Shown in pieces: positions 10,962 to 20,231 of a DNA stretch of 64,000 nucleotides. A program made the translations under genes and the position numbers. The notes under the pieces were generated by a model. The model did not search any database and was not told where the DNA came from. It worked only from the letters and a program-made list of their open reading frames with translations. Source of the stretch: DATKNA01 sp963755755 (GTDB lineage: Bacteria > Actinomycetota > Actinomycetes > Actinomycetales > Kineosporiaceae); contig CAVWLJ010000008.1 of NCBI GenBank assembly GCA_963755755.1, positions 1-64,000 on the forward strand. Direction: 5' to 3'. Position 1 is the stretch's first letter. Every line of letters starts with the position of its first letter.

Positions 10962-11573
10962 TCACGACCCGCTCCCGCGCTGGATCCTGATGCCCGTGAC
11001 CATGGCGAGGATGTCGTCGGCGACGGAGGCGAAGGTCGTCGAGGGGGCGATCGCCTGCACCACGGCCTGGCCGCCGGCCGACTGGACGACGGCGATCGCG
11101 CCGGTCGTGCCGGCGGCCGCGAACGGCTCCAGGTAGCCGACGTCGCTGCTGGGCGTGCTGAACTGCCGGACCCCGCCGAAGCCCCGCGCGTCGGGCACGA
11201 CCTGCTGGGTCGCGGACGCGAGCCGGCTCAGGCTGGTCTGGGGATCGGGCGGTGTGCCGGGCTCCCACCGGACCACCATCTGCGCGCCGCCCCGGGTGAG
11301 CAGCACGCTGCCGCCCTGCTGCGCCTGGACCGCCCAGCCGGCGGCCGGCAGGACGACGGCGCTGCCCACGGTGACACTGCCTGGCGGCGTCACCCGCCGG
11401 GCCTCGAGGGCGGCGGCGATGGGCGTGCCCAGCGCCGCCCCGAGGCCGATGACCAGGGCCACGATCGCCGCGACCGCGCCCTGCCGCATGGTCAGCGGCA
11501 GGGGGCCTCCGGGCAGACGTGACGGCCGGACGGGAGCCGCAGCCGCGGCCGGCGGGATCGTCGCGTCGTGCAC
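10962..11573 (-). CDS. Hypothetical single-span membrane protein
   Basis: 203 aa with a proline/alanine-rich cytoplasmic start, one transmembrane helix at about residues 32-55 (AAIVALVIGLGAALGTPIAA) and an extracytoplasmic domain of about 145 aa. I do not recognise the domain; it is compact and beta-rich by appearance (VTVGSAVVLPAAGWAVQ). Its stop overlaps a GTGA that would begin the PrsW gene, so the pair is likely an operon, and it could be a partner or substrate of that protease. That link is inference only. Confidence 0.72.
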   Translation of the reverse strand: MHDATIPPAAAAAPVRPSRLPGGPLPLTMRQGAVAAIVALVIGLGAALGTPIAAALEARRVTPPGSVTVGSAVVLPAAGWAVQAQQGGSVLLTRGGAQMVVRWEPGTPPDPQTSLSRLASATQQVVPDARGFGGVRQFSTPSSDVGYLEPFAAAGTTGAIAVVQSAGGQAVVQAIAPSTTFASVADDILAMVTGIRIQRGSGS

Positions 11574-11610
11574 GCACGCACGCTAACCCGGCGACCGGGG
11601 AGCGGCATCG

Positions 11611-13678
11611 TCACGTGCTCGTGCCGGAGGCGTGCGCCACGTAGGCCTCGAGGGCGTCCAGGACCTGCTGCGTCGGGTCGATGAACTGCAGCCCGAACTC
11701 GCCGCTGCCGGGCGGGTCGACGTGCCGGGCGACCAGGCAGGGCGCGCTGACCCGCACGCCGAGCAGGTCGAGGCTCGCCTCGACGACGTCCCCGACCGGG
11801 GGCGCCGACGTCGCGACGACGCGCAGCCCGCCGAGGCCGACGTCCCGCAGCTCCCCGGTGCTGACGCGACCGTGCACCGTGAGCCGGACGGAGCCGGTGG
11901 CGGGGACCCGCTGGTTGTGCCGCCGGTCGAGCTGCTCGGTGAGCGTCCCCAGCTCCCGGACGCGCACCATGGCGTCCGTCACCCGCCGGTCGAGGTCCTC
12001 GACCAGGCGGTGCTGCTCCGTGGCGACCCCGCCGAGCACCCCGGTCGCCTCGTCCACGCCCTTGATCCCGCTGGTCATGCCGGCGATCGCCGAGGACATC
12101 GCCGTGGCGTTGCGCTCGAGCGAGGTGATGGTGCTGGTGATCTCCTCGGTGGAGCGGGCCGTGGTCATGGCGAGGTTCTTCACCTCGTCGGCGACGACGG
12201 CGAACCCGCGCCCGGCATCACCGGCGCGCGCGGCCTCGATCGTCGCGTTGAGCGCGAGGAGCTTGGTCTGGTCGGCGACGCCGGCGATGAGCTGGGCCAT
12301 GGACGCGACCCGCCCGAGGCTGCCGCCGAGCTCGGTGACGACGCGCTCGGCCTCCACGGCCTGCTGCACGACGGCCCGGGTCACGGCGTCGGCGGCGTTG
12401 ACCCGCTCGTCGATGGTCCCGGCGGCCCGGCGCACGGCCTCGACCTGCTCGACCACCTCCTCGAGCTCGGCCACCACGACGGTGGCGGTCTCGTCGATCA
12501 CGCCCTGCGCGCGGGTGCGGACGCCGTCCGCGGCCTGCTGCTGGGCCTGGGTCGCCAGCCGGGCCTGCTCCTCGCGCTGGCGCTGCGACCGCTCCAGGTC
12601 GGCGCGCCTGCCGGGCCAGCTGGTCGCGCGCCTGGGCGACGGCCCGGCCGATGTCGCCGAGCTCGTCCTGCCCCTGCGGCGTCGGGTGCTCCACCTGGGA
12701 GCCCTCGGCGAGGGCGGTGACGGCGGCGAGCGAGAGCCGCACGTCGTGCCGGGTCCGCCACAGCACGGCGGTCGCGATCCAGACGCCGAGGAGCAGGGCG
12801 ACGACCGTGACGACGAGGGTGAGGTCCCGCTGCTGCTGCAGGTGGCCGGCGCGGGCGGCGAGCAGCGCGTCGAGCACGTCGGCGTCCGGGCCCACGGAGG
12901 CGAGCGCGGCGGTGGCGAGCGCCGACGGAGCGGCGGCGGCCGGCCGGTCGAGGGTCGAGGTGAGGCGGTCGGAGAGCGCGGCTGCCGCCGAGGCGACGGC
13001 GCCGGCCGGAGCCAGCCGGCCGCCGAGGTCGGGCAGCGCGGTGTGGGCGACCGCGGTCGTGACGTCGCCGCGGAGGGCGCTCCCCGCACCGGCGACCGCG
13101 CCGGCCTGCACGGCCTGCGTCGCGACCCGCGCCACCCGGGGCGCGCTCGCGTCGGGCGCCGTGGCCTGGGCGGCGGCGAGGAGCGCCTTCGGGACCTGCA
13201 CGATCTGCAGGTCCATGACGTAGAAGGAGTCGAGGTCGGGGTCGAGGATGAGGTTCGAGGCGTTGCCGACCTGGGTGACGAGGTCGACCAGGGCCGAGGC
13301 GGTGGCGGCGCGGCCGGCGGGCGTCTGCGCGCCCGGGGCGCGGACAGCGCGGTCGACGGCGGCGAGCTGGTCGTCCAGGCCGAGTTCGGGGTGAGCAGCG
13401 GCGGCGGTCCGGAGCGCGTCGAGATCCGCGGGGCGGCCGGCGACCGTCGTCGCCAGCGCCGTCAGGGCGGGCCGGAGCACCTCCACGCCGGTCCGCTCCG
13501 CCTGCGTGAACGCGACCTGCCCGCCGATGACCGTGACGAACGACCAGGTGGCGTACAGGGCGGGGACCAGCAGCACGCCGATGAGCGCGCCGAGGCGAGC
13601 GCTCGTGCGGAGCCGGTCGGTCAGCGCGAGCGCCGGCCGAAGGGCCACCGGGGCCGCGCCCGTCGAGCGATGCGTCAC
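11611..13678 (-). CDS. Methyl-accepting chemotaxis-like receptor with C-terminal PilZ domain (frameshifted)
   Basis: About 688 aa when the frames are joined. The N-terminus (GTG 13678) has a membrane helix LGALIGVLLVPALYATWSFV, a 220-aa helical sensor, a second helix (LVVTVVALLLGVWIATAVLW), a HAMP segment ending QDELGDIGRAVAQARDQLA, then a frame change near 12606 into RADLERSQRQREEQ. The signalling tip DQTKLLALNATIEAARAG and GRGFAVVADEVKNLA is diagnostic of MCPs. The last 100 residues form a PilZ domain with RRHNQR and RDVGLGGL, the c-di-GMP-binding signature. One +1 shift separates the two halves; otherwise both are intact. No CheA/CheW genes are present in the window. Confidence 0.83.
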
Positions 13679-13719
13679 CAGCCTGTGTTCGGCAGGTGCC
13701 CGGTTCGGGTCAAGCCTCC

Positions 13720-14514
13720 TCACCCGTTCAGCGTCGCCGCGTGGTCGGGGACCTGACGGAACAGGTCCCGTGGCGGTCGCGCGTAGTCGGCGGCGGGCGG
13801 CCGCGGGGGCAGCGTGAGGCGCGGGGCCCGGGCGTGCTCGTACGGCACCGAGGAGAGCAGGTGGGCGATCATGTTGATCCGGGCGGAGCGCTTGTCCTCG
13901 GCCTCCACGACCCACCACGGGGACTCCTCGATGTCCGTGTGCACGAACATCTCGTCCTTCGCCCTCGAGAACTCCACCCACTTGTCCCGCGCGTGCAGGT
14001 CGTTCTCCGAGAACTTCCACGCGGTCAGGGGGTCCGCCAGGCGCTTCCGGAACCGCCGCTCCTGCTCCTCGTCGCTGACCGAGAACCAGTACTTGCGCAG
14101 CAGCACGCCGTCCTCGACCAGCATCCGCTCGAACACCGGGCACTGACGCAGGAACCGGCGGTACTCGGCCGGGGTGCAGTACCCCATCACCCGCTCGACG
14201 ACCGCCCGGTTGTACCAGGACCGGTCGAACAGGACGATCTCCCCCGCGGCGGGCAGCTCGTCGACGTAGCGCTGGAAGTACCACTGGGTGCGCTGGCGCT
14301 CCGTGGGCGCCGGCAAAGCGACGATCCGGGCGACGCGGGGGTTGAGGTACTCGGTCACCCGCTTGATCGTGCCGCCCTTGCCGGCGGCGTCCCGGCCCTC
14401 GAAGACCACGACGAGCCGCTGCCCGGTCGCCGTCACCCACTGCTGCAGCGCGACCAGCTCGCCCTGGAGCCGCAGCAGCTCGGCCTCGTAGGCCTTCCGG
14501 GGCAGCCGGGTCAT
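13720..14514 (-). CDS. ppk2: Polyphosphate kinase 2 family protein
   Basis: 264-aa PPK2 family kinase, which transfers phosphate between polyphosphate and nucleotides. Seen directly: Walker A GRDAAGKGGTIKR, Walker B LFDRSWYNRAVVERVMGYC and the lid-region FEGRD/ERQRTQWYFQRY context; length agrees with single-domain class I PPK2. The protein begins MTRLPRKAYE at ATG 14514, which overlaps the racemase stop by four bases (ATGA), so it is translationally coupled to the upstream two genes. Direction (nucleotide synthesis or polyP synthesis) cannot be decided from sequence. Confidence 0.92.
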   Translation of the reverse strand: MTRLPRKAYEAELLRLQGELVALQQWVTATGQRLVVVFEGRDAAGKGGTIKRVTEYLNPRVARIVALPAPTERQRTQWYFQRYVDELPAAGEIVLFDRSWYNRAVVERVMGYCTPAEYRRFLRQCPVFERMLVEDGVLLRKYWFSVSDEEQERRFRKRLADPLTAWKFSENDLHARDKWVEFSRAKDEMFVHTDIEESPWWVVEAEDKRSARINMIAHLLSSVPYEHARAPRLTLPPRPPAADYARPPRDLFRQVPDHAATLNG

Positions 14515-15623
14515 CCCGTCCACTCCTCCACCGACGTCGTGAACTCGGCGAGCGCGTCCGGCAGCGGCTCGCGGCCCAGCCCGGGGCCGGCCGGGACGGC
14601 GAGGTGCCCGTCCTCGAGGTCGAACGGCTCGGTGATGTCCTGCCGGTAGTACCGGCGGGACGCCGAGGTGTCGCCGGGCAGCACGAAACCGGGCAGCGCG
14701 GCGAGCGCGACGTTGGCGGCCCGGCCCAGCCCGGTCTCGAGCATGCCGCCACACCAGACCGGGACGCCGTTCGCGGCGCACACGTCGTGCACGCGGCGGG
14801 CCTCGAGGTAGCCGCCGACCCGGCCGGCCTTGATGTTGACGATCGAGCACGCGCCGAGCGCGATCGCGTCCGCCGCGGCACGCGCCGAGACGACGGACTC
14901 GTCCAGGCAGATCGGCGTCCGGACGACCCGGGCGAGCTCGGCGTGACCGCGGACGTCGTCCTCGGGCAGCGGCTGCTCGATCAGCAGCAGGTCGAAGGCG
15001 TCGAGCCGGGCGAGGTGCCGCGCGTCGGAGAGCCGGTACGCGGTGTTGGCGTCGACCTGGAGCAGCACGTCGTCCCCGAACCGCTCGCGCACGGCCCGCA
15101 CGGGTTCGACGTCCCAGCCCGGCTCGATCTTGAGCTTGATCCGCAGGTAACCTTCGGCGAGGTAGCCGGCGACGGCGTCGAGGAGCTCCGGGATCGAGGG
15201 GTGGATGCCGACGCTGACGCCGGCGGGCACCCGGTCGGCCACGGCCCCGAGGTAGGCGCCGAAGGAGAGGCCGGCGGCGCGCAGCTCGGCGTCCAGGACG
15301 GCCATTTCGACCGCGGCCTTCGCCATCGGATGCCCCTTGACGGGCTCGAGGCGCGGCCCCACCTGCGCAGCGGTCAGGGCTCCGGTCAGGCGCGGCAGCA
15401 GGTGGTGGCGGATCACCTGCTGCGCGCCGTCCGCGTACTCCGGCGAGTACGTCGGCTCGGCGTCGGCGACGCACTCGCCCCAGCCGGTCGCGTCCGGCGT
15501 GTCGACGCGCACGAGCAGCACGTCACGCGCGGTCGACGTCCCGAAGGAGGTCCGGAACGGCGACACGAGCGGCAGCCGCAGCCGCCGGAGCTCCACCCGC
15601 TCGATTCTCGTCACGCCGGTCAC
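14511..15623 (-). CDS. Enolase-superfamily enzyme: o-succinylbenzoate synthase / N-acylamino acid racemase-like
   Basis: 370-aa muconate-lactonizing-type enolase-superfamily member. Catalytic features: the general-base Lys pair in RIKLKIEPGWD, metal ligands in QVDANTAY, LIEQPLPEDD and CLDESVV, and the second Lys in NIKAGRVGG. This pattern is that of the OSBS/NSAR family (menaquinone OSBS or N-succinylamino acid racemase). No men genes are nearby, while an M20 amidohydrolase overlaps upstream by 4 nt (GTGA), which favours the racemase role. GTG 15623 is chosen for that coupling; GTG 15614 is the alternative. Confidence 0.87.
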   Translation of the reverse strand: MTGVTRIERVELRRLRLPLVSPFRTSFGTSTARDVLLVRVDTPDATGWGECVADAEPTYSPEYADGAQQVIRHHLLPRLTGALTAAQVGPRLEPVKGHPMAKAAVEMAVLDAELRAAGLSFGAYLGAVADRVPAGVSVGIHPSIPELLDAVAGYLAEGYLRIKLKIEPGWDVEPVRAVRERFGDDVLLQVDANTAYRLSDARHLARLDAFDLLLIEQPLPEDDVRGHAELARVVRTPICLDESVVSARAAADAIALGACSIVNIKAGRVGGYLEARRVHDVCAANGVPVWCGGMLETGLGRAANVALAALPGFVLPGDTSASRRYYRQDITEPFDLEDGHLAVPAGPGLGREPLPDALAEFTTSVEEWTG

Positions 15624-16699
15624 GCTAGATGCTCGACGAGCACGCGCAGCAGCCGGGCACGCGCGGCCATCGAGGGCACGTGCACCCATTCCCCCTCGGC
15701 GTGCGCGTTGCCGCCGACCGCGCCCAGGCCGTCGAGGGTGGGGACGCCGAGGGCAGCCGTGAGGTTGCCGTCGGAGCCGCCGCCGACCGCGACGGCCGGC
15801 GGCAGGTCGAGGCCGGCGTCCGCGGCGAGCCGGGCGGCGAGCGCGACGAGATCGCGCGAGGCCCGCGCCTCCAGGGGCGGCCGGTTCGGGCCGCCGGTGA
15901 TCTCGATCCGGGCGCCGGGGTCGGTGGGTCGCAGCGACCGGACGTCGGCATCGAGGCGGGCCTGCTCGTCGAGGGTCGCCACACGGACGTCGACCTCGAG
16001 CGTGGCCCGTGCCGGGACGGTGTTGACCGTCGTCCCGGCGCTCAGGCGGGACGGCGTCACGGTCGTCCCGGCACCGGCGTCGGCGAGGCCGGCGACCGCC
16101 AGCGCCAGCCGGGCCGCCTCCAGCAGCGCGTTCACACCCTTCTCGGGGTCGAGGCCGGCATGCGCGGCCCGGCCGTGGACGTCGATCCGGTAGAGGCCGA
16201 TGCCCTTGCGCTCCGCCTTGAGGGCTCCGCCGGCGCTCGGCTCGGCGACGAGGGCCGCGCGGGCGCCGGCTGCCACCTCCTCGATCAGCGGGCGCGACGC
16301 CGGCGAGCCGATCTCCTCGTCGGTGGTGAGCAGGACGGCGACGCCGTCGGCGTCCAGGCCGGAGAGGGCGGCGAAGACCTGGACGACGCCCGCCTTCATG
16401 TCGAACACGCCCGGGCCGGTGGCCCGCTCGCCGTCGACCGCGAACGGCCAGCGGTCGAGCGTGCCCGTCGGCCAGACCGTGTCGAGGTGGCCGAGGACCA
16501 GGACGCGGATCGGCCCGGACCGCCACAGCAGGGAACGCCGGCCGCCGGACGCCACCCACTCCGGCGGGCGACCGAGCGCGGCCTCCCCGAGCGCGGCCGC
16601 GACCTCGGCACAGCGTTCGGTCGCGGCGACGTCGTCGGACGGCGACTCGACCTCCACCAGCGCGCGGAGGTCGGCGAGGAGGTCGGCATCGGCGCGCAT
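15620..16699 (-). CDS. M20 family metallopeptidase (CPG2/ArgE/DapE-like)
   Basis: 359-aa zinc-dependent M20 hydrolase. Zinc-ligand and catalytic motifs: VLGHLDTVWPTGT, GVFDMKAG (bridging Asp), TTDEEIGSP (catalytic Glu plus ligand), VAEPS, and a late GGNAHAEGE. A HGRAAHAG lid/dimerisation motif is also present. M20 enzymes release amino acids from N-acyl or glutamyl conjugates. The stop overlaps the racemase start by four bases, so the two are made together; with a racemase partner it may be an N-acyl-L-amino acid deacylase. The opposite strand at 16836 starts a divergent kinase. Confidence 0.9.
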   Translation of the reverse strand: MRADADLLADLRALVEVESPSDDVAATERCAEVAAALGEAALGRPPEWVASGGRRSLLWRSGPIRVLVLGHLDTVWPTGTLDRWPFAVDGERATGPGVFDMKAGVVQVFAALSGLDADGVAVLLTTDEEIGSPASRPLIEEVAAGARAALVAEPSAGGALKAERKGIGLYRIDVHGRAAHAGLDPEKGVNALLEAARLALAVAGLADAGAGTTVTPSRLSAGTTVNTVPARATLEVDVRVATLDEQARLDADVRSLRPTDPGARIEITGGPNRPPLEARASRDLVALAARLAADAGLDLPPAVAVGGGSDGNLTAALGVPTLDGLGAVGGNAHAEGEWVHVPSMAARARLLRVLVEHLA

Positions 16700-16835
16700 C
16701 CGCCGAGCCTAGATCGACGTCTGACGTCGCCATCGGGAGACCCGGGGTGGTGGCGGTCCCGCGCGTCGGGGACCCTGACGGCGTGGTCGAGGCCTGCCGG
16801 GCGTTGAGAGCTGCCGAGGCGGGGGTCGCGGCATC

Positions 16836-17861
16836 ATGACGGACCTGCCCGCGCCGCCGTCCCTGGTCGCCTTCGGTGAGCTCCTCCTGCGGCTGGATCC
16901 CGGCGCCGCCGACCGGATCGTCCAGGCCCGCTCCTTCGAGGCCCGCTACACCGGCGCGGAGGCGAACGTCGCCGCGTCGCTGCGCGGCTTCGGGATCGGA
17001 ACCGAGGTCGTCAGCGCCGTCCCCGACACCCCGGTCGGGCAGGCGTGCATCAACGCGCTGCGGCAGTACGGGGTCGGGACGGACGGCGTCCTGCGACGCC
17101 CCGGACGGCTGGGGCTGCTCTTCCACGAGCCCGGCGGCGTCGGACGCAGCCCTCAGGTGATCTACGACCGGGCGGGGTCGGTCTTCGCGACCACCGGACC
17201 GGAGGCGTACGACTGGCCGGCGCTCCTCACCGGGCGCTCGTGGCTGCACCTGACGGGGACCGCCCTCGCCCTCGGCGCCGGCGTCCGGACCGCGATCGAG
17301 CAGGCGCTGTCGACGGCGTGCGAGCTCGGTCTGCGCACGAGCCTCGACGTGAACTACCGCGCCTCGCTGTGGTCGCCCACCGTCGCGGGGCAGGCCCTGC
17401 TCCCTCTCGTGCGCGATCTCGACGTGCTGCTCGGCCTCGGCGCGGACTGCGCCGCCGTCTTCGGCCTCGAGTTCCCCGCCGGCGAGCCGACGCTGGCCGC
17501 ACAGGTGGAGCTGGCGCGCGGACTCCGCGAGCGGACGGAGGTCCCGCTGGTGGCGGGGCTCGTACGGGTGCCGGGGGACGCGGGGACCGACCTCGTCGGC
17601 GTCGCCGTCGACGGCACGGGCGTACACGTCAGCCCGGCGTATCCCGTGGTGGACGCGGTGGGGAGGATCGGGACCGGCGACGCCTTCGCCGCAGGCCTGC
17701 TGTACGGGCTCCTGCGCGGCGCCGGCACGGCGGAGGCGGTGGAGTTCGGTGCGGCCGCGGCGCACCTCAAGCAGTCGGTCGCGGGCGACGTCAACGTCGT
17801 GACGGTCGAGGAGGTGCACGCCGTGCTGGGCGGCGGCCCCGCCGACCGGATCCGGCGCTGA
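16836..17861 (+). CDS. PfkB-family sugar kinase, 2-keto-3-deoxygluconate kinase-like
   Basis: 341-aa ribokinase-fold enzyme. It begins with a substrate-binding FGELLLRLDP and TGAEANVAASLRGFG, has the central DVNYRASLW typical of KDG kinases, and ends with the PfkB signature GRIGTGDAFAAGLLYGLL where the Asp is the catalytic base. Such enzymes phosphorylate 2-keto-3-deoxygluconate, feeding Entner-Doudoroff aldolase; a related sugar or nucleoside substrate is possible because no KDPG aldolase or transporter is beside it. It ends at a strong shared hairpin before the convergent ssrA. Confidence 0.85.
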   Translation: MTDLPAPPSLVAFGELLLRLDPGAADRIVQARSFEARYTGAEANVAASLRGFGIGTEVVSAVPDTPVGQACINALRQYGVGTDGVLRRPGRLGLLFHEPGGVGRSPQVIYDRAGSVFATTGPEAYDWPALLTGRSWLHLTGTALALGAGVRTAIEQALSTACELGLRTSLDVNYRASLWSPTVAGQALLPLVRDLDVLLGLGADCAAVFGLEFPAGEPTLAAQVELARGLRERTEVPLVAGLVRVPGDAGTDLVGVAVDGTGVHVSPAYPVVDAVGRIGTGDAFAAGLLYGLLRGAGTAEAVEFGAAAAHLKQSVAGDVNVVTVEEVHAVLGGGPADRIRR

Positions 17862-17882
17862 CGCCGCCCTCGACGACGACGA

Positions 17883-17913
17883 CGAAGGGGCCCCCTCATC
17901 GGGGGCCCCTTCG
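17883..17913. terminator. Bidirectional hairpin between kdgK-like gene and ssrA
   Basis: A perfect 13-bp inverted repeat (17883-17895 CGAAGGGGCCCCC, 17901-17913 GGGGGCCCCTTCG) with a 5-nt loop lies 21 bp after the kinase stop and 5 bp after the tmRNA 3' end read in reverse. It has no long U tract on either strand, as is common in actinobacteria. Its position between converging transcripts suggests it ends both. Confidence 0.8.
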
Positions 17914-17918
17914 TGTTG

Positions 17919-18289
17919 CGGTGGAGGTGGCGGGAATCGAACCCGCGTCCGCCAGCGTGGAACCAGGACTTCTCCGGGCGCAGTCTGCTGTGGCCTTTCT
18001 CAGCCCCGGCGATCACACAGACAAGTCGCCGAGCCGGGCTCAGTCACTGTTCATGTCGCGTCGGGCCCCGTGACCGGACCCTCAGCCAGTGGCCCTCTAG
18101 TCGACGCCAGCGACCGGGGCGAGGGCGTCCCCGGGCTGACGGCGTATCACACTCGCTCAGGCGGCGAGGGCGAACGCGGTGCGCTGAGTATTGGCACCTA
18201 TTGGTTTGCGACGATGGTTGACGAGATCACGTCGCCTCCTCGGCCCGCTTCTCCTGGATCGACGTCCGACGTCGAAACCTGTCACCCCC
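17919..18289 (-). ncRNA. ssrA: Transfer-messenger RNA (tmRNA)
   Basis: One-piece tmRNA. The 5' end GGGGGUG (from 18289) pairs with CACCUCC near the 3' end, forming the acceptor stem, and a T-arm GCGGGTTCGATTCCCGC is present. The 3' triplet is CCG rather than CCA, so CCA must be added. The tag reading frame runs from GCC 18195 to TGA 18157 and encodes ANTQRTAFALAA, ending in the usual ALAA degradation signal. tmRNA with SmpB rescues stalled ribosomes and tags truncated proteins. smpB is 76 bp upstream on the same strand. Confidence 0.95.
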
Positions 18290-18310
18290 TGGGTGGAGCT
18301 GACTCGGACG

Positions 18311-18338
18311 ATGATACCGGGTGGTGCGCAGGTGCCAA
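18311..18338 (-). promoter_or_regulatory. ssrA promoter
   Basis: On the minus strand TTGGCA (18338-18333) and TATCAT (18316-18311) are separated by 16 bp, each differing at one position from the sigma-70 consensus. The -10 lies about 20 bases upstream of the mature tmRNA 5' end at 18289, leaving a short leader for processing. It sits in the 76-bp gap after smpB. Confidence 0.7.
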
Positions 18339-18365
18339 CGGCCGCCGGCCGGGTGATGTTCCCGG

Positions 18366-18839
18366 TCAGCGGTTGACGCGCAGGCTCATGGCGCGGTCGG
18401 CCTCGCGGCGGTCCTGCCGCTCGCGCAGCGCCTGCCGCTTGTCGTAGTTCTTCTTGCCGCGGGCGACGCCGATCTCGACCTTGACCCGGCCGTCCTTGAA
18501 GTACAGGGCGAGCGGAACGATGGTCAGGCCGCGCTCGCGCGTCTCGGCGGCGATCTTCTCGATCTCGTCGCGGTGCAGCAGGAGCTTGCGCTTGCGGCGG
18601 GTCTCGTGGTTCGTCCAGGTGCCCTGCGTGTACTCGGGGATGTGGACGCGCTCGAGCCAGACCTCACCGGCGTCCGAGACCGACGCGAAGGCGTCGGCCA
18701 GCGACGCCCGCCCCGCCCGCAGGGCCTTGACCTCCGTCCCCATGAGCACGATGCCCGCCTCGTAGACGTCATCGATGTGGTAGTCGTGCCGCGCCTTGCG
18801 GTTGGACGCGATGACCTTGCGGCCCTGCTCCCTGGGCAC
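18366..18839 (-). CDS. smpB: SsrA-binding protein
   Basis: 157-aa SmpB. It binds tmRNA and delivers it to stalled ribosomes. Signature sequences: ASNRKARHDYHI at the start, LMGTEVKALRAGRASLADAF, HIPEYTQGTWTNHE, and a basic C-terminal tail (KKNYDKRQALRERQD) that reads the empty mRNA channel. It lies just upstream of ssrA on the same strand and downstream of the ftsEX-M23 genes. Start GTG 18839 follows a GAGGAGGG ribosome-binding site. Confidence 0.96.
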   Translation of the reverse strand: MPREQGRKVIASNRKARHDYHIDDVYEAGIVLMGTEVKALRAGRASLADAFASVSDAGEVWLERVHIPEYTQGTWTNHETRRKRKLLLHRDEIEKIAAETRERGLTIVPLALYFKDGRVKVEIGVARGKKNYDKRQALRERQDRREADRAMSLRVNR

Positions 18840-18912
18840 GACATCCCTCCTCGACGCCTCCGACCGGAACCGACCGGCCCCGACCCGTTCGGGCCGGACG
18901 TCCCAGATTACG

Positions 18913-20182
18913 TCAGACCCACCCCAGCGGATTGACGTAGCTGCCGTTGACCAGCGTCTCGAAGTGCAGGTGACACCCGGTGGAGAGCCCGGTGGTCCCC
19001 GAGTACGCGATCAGCTGACCCCGTGCGACGTGCCCGCTCGCGACGATCCTCGTGAGGTGGTTGTAGGTGGTGGCGAGCTCGACGCCGCGCACCAGCCCGT
19101 GGTCGATGACGATGCGGTTGCCGTACCCACCGGCCCAGCCGGCGCTGATGATCGCCCCGGACGCCGCCGCGTGTACCGGCGTCCCGCAGGCGACGCCGAA
19201 GTCGATGCCGCTGTGGAGCCGCCAGATGTGCAGGATCGGGTGGTAGCGCAGGCCGAAGCCCGAGGTGATCGGCGCGGAGACCGGGTAGGAGAGGAAGCCC
19301 GACGAGGGGCCCGGCGCGGACCCGCCGCCCGACGAGCCTCCGCCGGACGCGTGGTGCCGGGCCCGCTCCGCGCGGGCACGCGCGGCGAGCATCGCCTGCA
19401 GCTTGGTCTGCTCCCTCTGGAGCGCGTCGAGCCGGCTGCGTTCGGCCGACGCCTTCGACCGGGCCACCTTCAGCGCGGCCTGCTCCGCGGACAGCACCCG
19501 GGCGATGCGGGCCTGCGCGGCGACGGCGGCTGCCTGTGCATTCCTGCGTGCCGCGACCGCCGCAGCGGCCTGCCGCTCGAGCACCGTCACCTCGGCGGCG
19601 ACCGCCTGGACCTTGGACGTCGTCGCGCGCAGGTCGGCCTGTTGCACGGCGAGCTCGTCGAGCGCGTCGCCGCGAGAGCGCAGCGCGACCCCGGAGAGCG
19701 CGATCCGGTCGGTGAAGGCCTCCGGGGTGTCCGCGCCCAGCGCGACGGCGAGCCCGCTCAACCCGGCGTCCATGTAGGTCTCGCGAGCCATCCGGCCGAT
19801 CTGCTGCCGGGTCTGCTCCTGCGCCGCCAGCCCCGCGGCCACCTGCCGCTCCGCCTTCGCCTGCTCGGCCTGGGCGACCGCCAGCCGGGCCGCGACGTCC
19901 TGGTCGTGCGCCACGGCGACGGCCAGGGCGTGGTTCGCGGCCTTGCTCGCCGTCCTGGCCGCGCTCAGCCTCAGCTGTGCGGTGCGGACGGCGACCGCGG
20001 CGGCGACGACGTCCTTGGACGCACCCTCGAGCGTCTCCCTGACCTGGTCGATCTGGCCGTCGACGCTGTTCTTGCGGTTCCGCAGCGGGTCGTTCGACGC
20101 GGAGGCGCCACTGCCCGCGAGGACGGTCACGACGGTCACGAGCACGGCGGGCACCGTCGACCCACGCCCGCCAACCCTTCAT
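18913..20182 (-). CDS. M23 peptidase with coiled coil (EnvC/FtsX-partner-like); N-terminal frame break
   Basis: About 420 aa: signal peptide, a long alanine/arginine-rich coiled coil (residues about 30-280), a Gly/Ser linker and a C-terminal lysostaphin-like M23 domain with HSGIDFG (His/Asp ligands) and the terminal HLHFE. Zn ligand GFGLRYHPI is also present. Such proteins are septal murein hydrolases or their activators driven by FtsEX; the gene follows ftsX directly. The first residues as sequenced (GTG 20154) lack a basic n-region, whereas ATG 20182 in the next frame encodes MKGWRAW; one extra base in the GGG at about 20160 would join them into a normal signal peptide, so I span both. Confidence 0.87.
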
Positions 20183-20231
20183 GATGGTGACTTTAAGCCA
20201 CCTTGTGACTACATAGCGTTCGACCCGCCGG

